Shown: positions 57,275 through 64,000 of the stretch, piece after piece
Position numbering within the stretch: the stretch's first letter is position 1
How the letters are laid out: each line of letters opens with the position of its first letter
Source: Aurifilum marmelostoma
Taxonomy: Eukaryota; Ascomycota; Sordariomycetes; Diaporthales; Cryphonectriaceae
DNA: 64,000 bases
Reading direction: 5' to 3'
NCBI GenBank assembly: GCA_027559495.1
Contig: JAMXSV010000016.1
Location: 186,001 to 250,000 of the forward strand
Notes under the pieces: generated by a model
What the model was told of the DNA's origin: nothing
Databases searched by the model: none
The model's input: only the letters and a program-made list of their open reading frames with translations
Position numbers and translations under genes: made by a program

Positions 57275-58139
57275 GAGCGCGTCAGCCAGACTCGGTTGGC
57301 GATGGGAAGGGGGGGGGGGGGAGAGAGAGCGCGCGCCAGAGCGAGAGCGAGAGAGAGAAAGGGGAGGTCAGGCGCGTGTTGCTGAAGCCTGTCACGGTGG
57401 TTGTCAAATGGATACGGTACCATGGTCTTCCGGACTCGAATCAAGACGGATACGGACACGGATACGGATCGATGATGGCCGCCCGATCGATATCACCTTT
57501 CTCACCCGGAGCCACTGAGCCTATCAGAGGATTTTCATGAACACCACAGGCTGTTCATGGGAGGGAACGAGCTCGACGTCGGACCAATCCACGGCGATAC
57601 GCCACGACGGCAACCAGACGTGTTCATGGCACGGTGGGGACTCGCGACTATACTGTACCAGCTGAGCCCAGGCGCCATGCTGTAATAACATGTCGAGAGA
57701 GGTCCTCGGGCGCCACATGGCCCTTCAGATGTCGGGCTCATGTGGTCCACCTGTCGGGTGTCTTGACGACGGCGGATACTGTAGGAATAGGAGACGCACA
57801 CAGTCGGACTGAGCACTTTGGACAGTCATTGCTTCAAGAACACCAAAAGGATGAATTGCAGCGTAGCAGGTTTTTAAAACAATTAATGTCATCTAATTTC
57901 GATTCTCCGCACATGGACTGATCAGATGATCTGTGAATGTTGTGACTGGTTCAATATGATTTTCTTTGGGTGTGTTTGACCCCTCTGCATACCTGTGATA
58001 CAATATATACACACACCCACACACCCAGGAGGAAACGTCTTTCCTCGACCCCAACCCTAAAGCGTCAAATTCCCTCGAGGTCAAAGACCTGATCCGGATG
58101 AGGAATTCCTTTTTCTTTTTGTATATACGAGTCCCATGC
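57275..58139. other. Convergent intergenic region
   Basis: It lies between the 3' ends of RHO2 and the mL40 gene. A G run of about 14 and a GA-rich stretch at 57308-57360 follow the RHO2 stop. I see no gene. Confidence 0.55.
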
Positions 58140-58773
58140 TCATGACCTCTTCCACTCGTGATTCCACGGCCTCTCGCCGGGCGTCTCCACCAGCGGCCTC
58201 GCATACTCGATAGGCACAGCATCGGGCCCCCCACACGCCCACCTTCTCCATGGACTTCCGGAACAGCCATCCCTTGGGCCGCGTGCCGGGGCCCTCGAGG
58301 TTGCGCAGCTTCTCGCAGGCCTCGCTCATGCTCTGGCTCATGCGCATCATGTCGCGCTCGCGGCGCTCGTCCTGCTGCCGGCGGAAGAGCAGCCAGGCGC
58401 GGTGGATGGTCCAGTGGCGCAGGTGGCGCTGGCGGGCCATGCGCATGGGGGGCGGCTTCTGCGAGGGCGCGTACAGGAACTTCATCATGCCGGCGACCTT
58501 GGGGTCGAGCTTGCTCGCGGCCTGGGCGCGGCGCTTGCGGGCCAGCGCGCGGGCCGCCGCCGGGTCGAGCTTCTTGGCCGGGGCCTTGCCTCCTGCGGCG
58601 GGCTTCTTCTTGCCCTGCTGGCGCGCGGAGAGGGGCTGGGTGGTGGCGAGGGAGCGGGCGGCGGCGGGCGGAGCGGGCGTCCTTCGGAGGAGGCTTGTTT
58701 GTAGTGGGGTTGGGCGCATGGTGCTGGTGAGCAGCGATCTGAGGAGACCGCGCATGCTGAAGGAGGACGACAT
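58140..58773 (-). CDS. MRPL28: Mitochondrial large-subunit ribosomal protein mL40 (frameshift near the C-terminus)
   Basis: The start MSSSFSMRGLLRSLL has a mitochondrial presequence-like basic/serine N-terminus followed by KKKPAAGGKAPAKK. The mL40 core is clear: KFLYAPSQKPPPMRMARQRH, LRHWTIHRAWLLFRRQQ, then SEACEKLRNLEG and WLFRKSMEKVGVWG. Past VWG the annotated frame turns into sequence unlike the family, running on to 58081. One base later, the expected ending appears (GPDAVPIEYARPLVETPG, ending at the stop at 58140). The switch is at the 6-C run 58227-58232 (plus strand); deleting one base there restores the family ending. No intron explains it. It is a component of the mitoribosome. Confidence 0.9.
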
Positions 58774-61029
58774 GTTTGGCGGGGGGGGGGGGGGGGGGTG
58801 TGCGCGTGGTTGTGAGCACAGTCAATCGTCGATGGTGTTTAGTTGAAGAAAGGGAAGGTATCGTGTGTCGTTGGAGGGTTGTGTCGGCTGTTGGAGGTGG
58901 GGGGTCCGCCTGTTCATGCAGATTGTCGATCGACCAGAGCTTTCGAGGGCTTGAGATATGGCCTTCTTCACAATTTCCGACCTCCTTTGCCCTCTCCTCA
59001 ACGAGTGTTTCCTTGGATTGTAGCCGCCGTGGGGACTCGAGAAGTGGCCAGCCCTTCGAGTCGGATTGACACGACCGAGCCTTCAATTCCGTCGCAAGCG
59101 GAGCTGCTGCCTAGCCAGAGCAGCACTTCGTATGCGTCTCCGGGATATAGCGGTCGTCAACAAGAGAAATGTCGAGACGGGATGTGATGGTCACGGTGTC
59201 GTGGGTTTTTCGGTAGGTTGGACAATTCCGGGCGCGGTCATGGAAATTCCCCAAAGCTCCCAGAAAATCTATTTCGTACCCGCGCGGGTGGTCTATACTG
59301 TACTGTATTAGCTAAGCCTGGCTCGGCCCAGGGTTCCGGCAGATGCCGCCTGTGCCATCCCTGCACTAACACCGACCACTCACCAAGCGACTTACAAGTA
59401 ACTACTATAAGTACAGCAACGTAACCCCTTGCCTCTTTGAGGCTCTTGAGGCTCTAATAATTCACTACTACTGACAAGCCTGCCAGCCTCCTCCAGATGA
59501 CAGTCTTAGAAAACTGAGACTTTGATCGTCGTCCTGCTCCCGAGCTAGGACACTTTGGGCTCATTTCCAACATCGTCAAAAATCTTCCCTGGATGGACGT
59601 ACCTCGTCGGTGATGAGCATGTTTGAATATTCCCTGGCGCCTGTGTTTGGATGACGCTGTCATTTCGCAGTTGGCATCCGAAAGTGCATCTTCTCTCTAG
59701 ATGGCAATTTGAGCCTCTTCTTAGGGTCAGACGGGCATGGCAGAGCAGTGGCTAGGGATCGTCATGCATAGCAGAATTGTCTTCTCGGAAGACCTTTTTA
59801 GAGACTTCCTAATTAATACGTCAATAATTGCTCATCAACAGTCTAACAGATGGGGTTGTTGGACGATCATTACAAAAGGTTGCAGATAAAAAGAATTGTA
59901 TTTCTAGTCGAGATGCCATCGCTCTCTAGTCCTTTCCAATATATTCGCGCGGGACTGGAGCTACAATGGACATGGCTCAAAAGTGCATTCTCAGGAGCCA
60001 GACATCCACATTTGTGGTAATTAGGTCTTCTGACATTGGTGGGTGAGCCGATGGGAACTAGGAGAGGGCATAAGCCTAGCACTGATAGAAAGTCAAGTCG
60101 ATCAACTCGAGTAGAGCGCATATCCAGAAATGAATTACATATTTGCGCATGTATTGTTTGGTTGATGACGGGGAGACTTTCACACCGTCTACTCTCGGAC
60201 GAGCATGTGTACGGAACCAATTCCCTAGCCTGGCCACAAGGCTGCCCCGCACATTTTCAATTCTCATATCAAAAGGTCTACGACATGTAGCTTGAAAACC
60301 TTGTCAAAGAGAGATGTGGTATTCTTTCATCTTCACTTCTGAATAATTGACTGAAGCTAGAATGAGCGGTCACTGTCTAGAGCTCGCACGTCAAACTATG
60401 GACTTCATTCCCAGCCTCTTCTGGCCGAAAGTAGAATGCAGTAATTAGATGACGACCCAACGCATCATCTGTGGTTCTGAAAGTGCTCATAGAAGTACAA
60501 AAGTCCTCGCCTATCTGTCCTAGTACAGTATTCGTTCTCTACTAGTTGGCCTAGCCTCGCTGCTGCATACGGTAACTAGCACGATAGCCCAAAACATGAG
60601 AATAGCCTCACAGCCTAGTCTGCGTGCCGGCGTCAAAACAAAAGATTCTTCTCAATTTTCGAGCCCAGCCATACACACAATGCCACCGTCATGGACTCCA
60701 AGCCCACGGCGTTGCAGCATCTCCTGGAAAAGCATATATGGACGTCTCCTCCCCGGCATGATCTTGGACTTCTCTTCCTTTTGGATCCCACCCCTGACCA
60801 AACGACTGAACAATGATAACAACAATTCTGAAGAACGACCAAGACTTGATTCCAAACCAAGATTTTTTTTTCTCTCGAGAACAAACCAATGATTACAAGA
60901 CCAACACTGAAACCACCAATTTTTTCGAGTCGAGATCGGCTCAAGCAACCAGAGAAGGCTTTTTTTTTTTTAACGGAAGCCAACAACAAGAACCATCACC
61001 AACCAAGAGAACCAACCAACACGCCCACC
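58774..61029. other. Intergenic region
   Basis: It begins with an 18-G run (58781-58798, a C18 in the mL40 leader). The rest (59300-60600) is comparatively AT-richer and holds only short frames without domain content. The right end is the promoter and leader of the unknown gene at 61030. Confidence 0.5.
58781..58798. repeat. 18-base G/C homopolymer in the mL40 leader
   Basis: On the sense strand of the mL40 gene this is C18, ending 7 bases before the start codon. Confidence 0.85.
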
Positions 61030-61794
61030 ATGTGGTTCTCCAAGACCAAGGCAGCACGCGCTGCCATCACCATCTACACGGAGGACCGCCCGCCCACACC
61101 ATACCCGGGGCACACATCCTCCACCAACACCAACGCCGCCGCCACCACCACCACCACGGACACAACAAGCTCCCCAGTGTCCGCCACCACACACCCTTCC
61201 ACCCCGCCAGCACACCAAGCCCGCCGCCCACCCTCACCTTACCCCGGCCGGGACCGCCGCCGCCCTCACCCCCGAGCCATCCTCCACCGCCTGCTGAGGA
61301 GAAGAAGCTGCGCCCCCGAGAAGGAACCCTCAGCAGCCCCCAGCCTCCACCACCACCATCACCACCACCACCACCAGCCCCCTCCTACCCGCCAGGCCCT
61401 CCAGCTCCGGCGGTCCGACCTGCACCAGCCCACGCACCTGGTCGAGATCATGGACGCCGACTACGACGTGCCACCGCTGGACCTCGGGGAGCCCCTGGTG
61501 CGGGTCCCCAGCAACCCGCTCCGGGTCTCGCCGTACAAGATCCCGGTCACGCTGTCGTCGCTGACCTCGGGCATCGTGAGCACGGAGCCGGCGCTGATCA
61601 TCGAGGTGGGGGAGGAGGATGAGGACGAGGACGAGGAGGAGGAGTACTACGACGAGGACGAAGAGTACTACGGGGAGGAGGAGCAGAGGCACGAGGGGTG
61701 GGTCAGGCGCAGGCTGCACTTCCGAGGCCTGCGGGGTGTGCTACATAGGCTGTGCCACTTTGGGCGGTGGCTTCATGATCCGTGGACGCTTTGA
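61030..61794 (+). CDS. Unrecognised proline-rich, acidic protein
   Basis: An uninterrupted frame of 254 aa whose ATG has a favourable context (CCACCATG). I do not recognise it. Visible segments are: an N-terminal MWFSKTKAARAAITIYTEDRPPTPYPG; a Thr/Pro/Ala-rich region; an Arg-rich stretch with a run of nine His; a middle part with a plausible folded segment (VEIMDADYDVPPLDLGEPL, VRVPSNPLRVSPYKIP, TLSSLTSGIVSTEPALIIEV); an Asp/Glu/Tyr tract of about 30 residues; and a basic aromatic tail (GWVRRRLHFRGLRGVLHRL). No signal peptide or membrane helix is obvious. It may be lineage-restricted. A fortuitous GC-rich frame cannot be excluded. Confidence 0.5.
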   Translation: MWFSKTKAARAAITIYTEDRPPTPYPGHTSSTNTNAAATTTTTDTTSSPVSATTHPSTPPAHQARRPPSPYPGRDRRRPHPRAILHRLLRRRSCAPEKEPSAAPSLHHHHHHHHHQPPPTRQALQLRRSDLHQPTHLVEIMDADYDVPPLDLGEPLVRVPSNPLRVSPYKIPVTLSSLTSGIVSTEPALIIEVGEEDEDEDEEEEYYDEDEEYYGEEEQRHEGWVRRRLHFRGLRGVLHRLCHFGRWLHDPWTL

Positions 61795-62400
61795 TATGTG
61801 AGAGGGGATGATGACTGAGAAAAGGGATGAAGACTGATGAGAGAGAGAGAGAGAGAGAGAGAGGCACTGTATCATTAACTCGTTTCTTATTAGACTACAC
61901 ACCGGCTTGCTTTAGTTTGGAGTTAAGGCGTTAGGGAGTTTCAAATGGTTCTAATAGAAGTGCAAAGAGTTGTTTTATAGACAAGGTAGCAGCAGTATAC
62001 GATTAAAGCACCTTTACAGTTGGTAATCAGAGAGAGAATAGACACGCGCACACACACACACACACACACTAGAAAGTTCATCACATGTCGGTGTCATTAT
62101 CCTAACTATCCTAGTGTAGAGTGTGTGAGACTTTGCATCCGCGACATTAGAAACTAGAAATTGGAAACATACGAACGTGCGTGCATACTTCATCATCGTA
62201 TATCCCATCGTTAAGAGGAATAAGGAGAACCCAAGATACTGCTTTTCCAAAACCAAAAAAAAAAACAAAATCAAGAAAAATCATAAAATCGCTTTGACTT
62301 GAAAAACGTCAACCAAAAAAAAAAAAAAAAAAAAAAAAAAAGGAGGGGGCGGGGAGTGAGGTTATCCTCAAAGTGACAACAGACTTGAGGCGCTCAGCCT
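61795..62400. other. Convergent intergenic region with simple repeats
   Basis: A (GA)n tract lies at 61839-61862 and a (CA)n tract at about 62045-62068. A 27-base A run at 62315-62341 lies about 60 bp after the stop of the repeat-protein gene (a T run on its sense strand). No gene. Confidence 0.7.
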
Positions 62401-64000
62401 CTATTTCTTCTTCTTGCCACCGCCCAGGATGGAGCCGAGGCCGAGGCTGTCGAGGACCTTGTTCAGGCCCAGCGAGCCCAGCAGGCCGTCGAGGATGCCG
62501 CCCAGGCCGAGGCCGTGCAGCAGGCGGCCGACGATGCCCAGGACGCCGCTGAGGAGCAGGCCGACGGCGGCGATGATCTGGAACAGGGGCTCGCCCAGGA
62601 GGCCCCAGAGGGGGTTGAGCTCCTTCTTGGCGTGGGGCATGCCGTCGAGCTTGCGCTTGGCGCCCTCGATGGTCTCGGTGACGTGCTCGGTGAGCTGTTG
62701 GAAAAGTGTTTGTTGTCAGTATATATAGATTTCTTGTTCCTTTTGGGGGGTGGGGGAGGGGGGGGGGGGCGGAGATTATATCTCGATACATACCTCCTTG
62801 ATGATCTCGGCGAGGTGAAACTCCTCGGGAGAGGCCTCGCGGGTGCCCGACTTGTGCTTGGCGTTGGCCTGGATGTGGCCGTCCGGGTCGAGCCCGCGGA
62901 TGACGCCGTGGGCCTCGCGCAGGATGTTGCCGCCCTCCTCGATCAGCGGCCGCACCTCCTTGACGAGGGCCTCCTCGTCGCGGTCGTCCTCGGCCTTGCT
63001 CTCCTCGACCTGGATCCGGTTGGTGATCATCTTGCAGATGGGCTTGATCTTGTCCAGGCACTGCTCGAGCGCCACGGACATCTGGATGGCCAGCTTCTTG
63101 TCCTGCTCCCGCTGCAGGCGCGCCTCCTTCTCCTCCTCCGTCTCGGCCTCGGGCTCCTCCTCGCGGATCTCGGACAGCAGGTTGACGTGCCCGACCGTCA
63201 TGCCCTTGGAGTTGATGACGTCGCCGTCGTCGTCGATCTCCTTGCCGGCGCAGATGTGCGGGTCGCCGCTGGTCAGCTTGGCGATCACGTTGCCGTGCTT
63301 GTCGACCACGTTGCCGTCGTTGTTGACGTGCAGGCCCGCCAGCGGGCCCTTCTCCTTCTCCACCTCGGGCTCCGGCTCCGGCTCCCACCGCTCCGCGTGG
63401 CCCAGCACGTTGCCGTTGCGGTCCAGCACGTCGCCGTCCTCGTCGACGGAGCGGCCCGCCAGGATCTTGGGGTCGCCCGTCACCAGGCGCCCCACGATGT
63501 CGCCGCTGGGCGTCACCACGGTGCCGTCCTTGGCCACCGTCAGGCCCTCGAGCTCGGCAAACGGGCCCTCCTTGGACCCCTCGCGCTCGCCCTCGCTGAC
63601 GAGCTCGGCGTGGCCCAGCACGTCGCCCGACTCGCTGACGATCTCGCCGTTCTTGTTGCACATGCGGCCGACCATCTTCTTGGGGTCACCATCAACAACG
63701 CGGCCGTAGATGACGCCCGAAGAGTCGACCACGTTGCCGGCCTTGTTGACGCGCTTGCCCGCCAGGATGGACATGTCGATCTCGGCCTCGGGCTCGGGCG
63801 CCTCGGGCTCCTCCTCCTCCCAGCGCTCGGCCTTGCCGATGACGTTGCCGTACTTGTCCAGCACCTCGCCGTCCGGGTCGACCGTCTTGCCCTGCAGCTG
63901 CTTCAGGTCGCCCTCGACGACCTTGCCGACCGTCTGGTCCTGCCACCGGACCCAGCCCTTGCCGTCGATGACGTTGCCCTCGAACGACTCGAACGGCTTG
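62401..64000 (-). CDS. DUF3659-repeat / LEA-like protein with glycine-leucine C-terminus (5' partial)
   Basis: Open at the window edge on its 5' side; exons 64000-62794 and 62694-62401 are visible (donor GTATGT, acceptor CCAACAG). The visible part has about eight repeats of the DUF3659 type (GxVVDxxGxxxGRVVxGD and GDVLDxxGNVLGHAE), alternating short forms with forms carrying an acidic Glu/Pro linker. A helical region follows (IQMSVALEQCLDKIKPICKMITNR). The C-terminal part (PLWGLLGEPLFQIIAAVGLL and glycine-leucine repeats) resembles the DUF6987-type end of fungal LEA-domain proteins and ends in four lysines. Function is unknown; such proteins are loosely linked to septal-pore or stress roles in filamentous fungi. 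The 3' intron contains a 12-base C tract on the sense strand. Confidence 0.85.

Noticed and set aside
57590..57700. Minus-strand sequence resembling a tRNA A box and B box (GGGCTCAGCTGGTA and GCGAGTCCCCACC)
   Set aside because: The boxes are too close together and no acceptor, D or anticodon stem can be drawn.
57893..59086. 397-codon frame overlapping the mL40 gene
   Set aside because: It runs through mL40 in another frame; the mL40 frame has clear family motifs.
62309..63661. 450-codon minus-strand frame rich in Arg/Gly/Gln
   Set aside because: It is an alternate-frame shadow of the DUF3659-repeat gene.
1..64000. CRISPR arrays, insertion sequences, LTR elements, rRNA genes
   Set aside because: No direct repeats with spacers, no terminal repeats with transposase or reverse-transcriptase coding, and no rRNA-like sequence were seen; the genome is fungal.

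Overview
This window looks like nuclear DNA of a filamentous ascomycete (Pezizomycotina, most likely a Sordariomycete). The genes carry many short GT-AG introns of about 50-240 bp with CTGAC or CTAAC-like branch sites, the exons are GC-rich, and the gene families are typical of that group: HIR3, NST1, an exomer ChAP, an AA9 polysaccharide monooxygenase, a CE16 esterase, a Git3-like GPCR and a DUF3659-repeat protein. I see no transposon, rRNA, tRNA or CRISPR array. I worked out exon boundaries by hand from splice signals, reading-frame phase and family similarity.

Layout, left to right. 1-4163 has no gene I can support. 4164-7377 holds two minus-strand genes: a histidine-phosphatase-like protein and a seven-helix receptor. 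9825-12070 holds an AIM6-like membrane phosphodiesterase (+) and a glyoxalase/VOC protein (-). 12955-22026 is a run of plus-strand metabolic and secreted genes: a CE16-type esterase, a cytochrome b5/FMN alpha-hydroxyacid dehydrogenase, a multipass membrane protein, and an aldo-keto reductase fused to a RidA domain. 22201-31420 holds HIR3 (-) and a Chs5-Arf1-binding (exomer) gene (+), head to head across about 0.7 kb. 33860-39273 holds a stand-alone adenylation-domain enzyme and a BTB-like protein. 40600-42257 holds TMA20 and a tiny I78 protease inhibitor (both -). 44068-45034 is an AA9 LPMO. 46819-50528 is NST1 (-). 51977-53059 is a secreted beta-propeller (-). 56106-57274 is RHO2 (+). 58140-58773 is mitochondrial ribosomal protein mL40 (-). 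61030-61794 is an unrecognised proline-rich/acidic protein. 62401-64000 is a DUF3659/LEA-like repeat protein (-) whose 5' end lies beyond the window.

The genes do not form one pathway. Conserved housekeeping genes (histone deposition, exomer trafficking, translation, mitochondrial ribosome, Rho signalling, stress response) are interspersed with accessory genes for nutrient sensing, plant-polymer breakdown and small-molecule chemistry.

The main oddities are these. Three genes are each thrown out of frame by one extra base in a C or G run. The AA9 gene has ATAAGT where a GTAAGT donor is expected. RHO2 contains a 6-nt microexon, and HIR3 has a first coding exon consisting only of ATG. An AKR is fused to RidA. 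A histidine phosphatase lacks its second catalytic histidine. C-rich tracts recur on the sense strand of introns and leaders.
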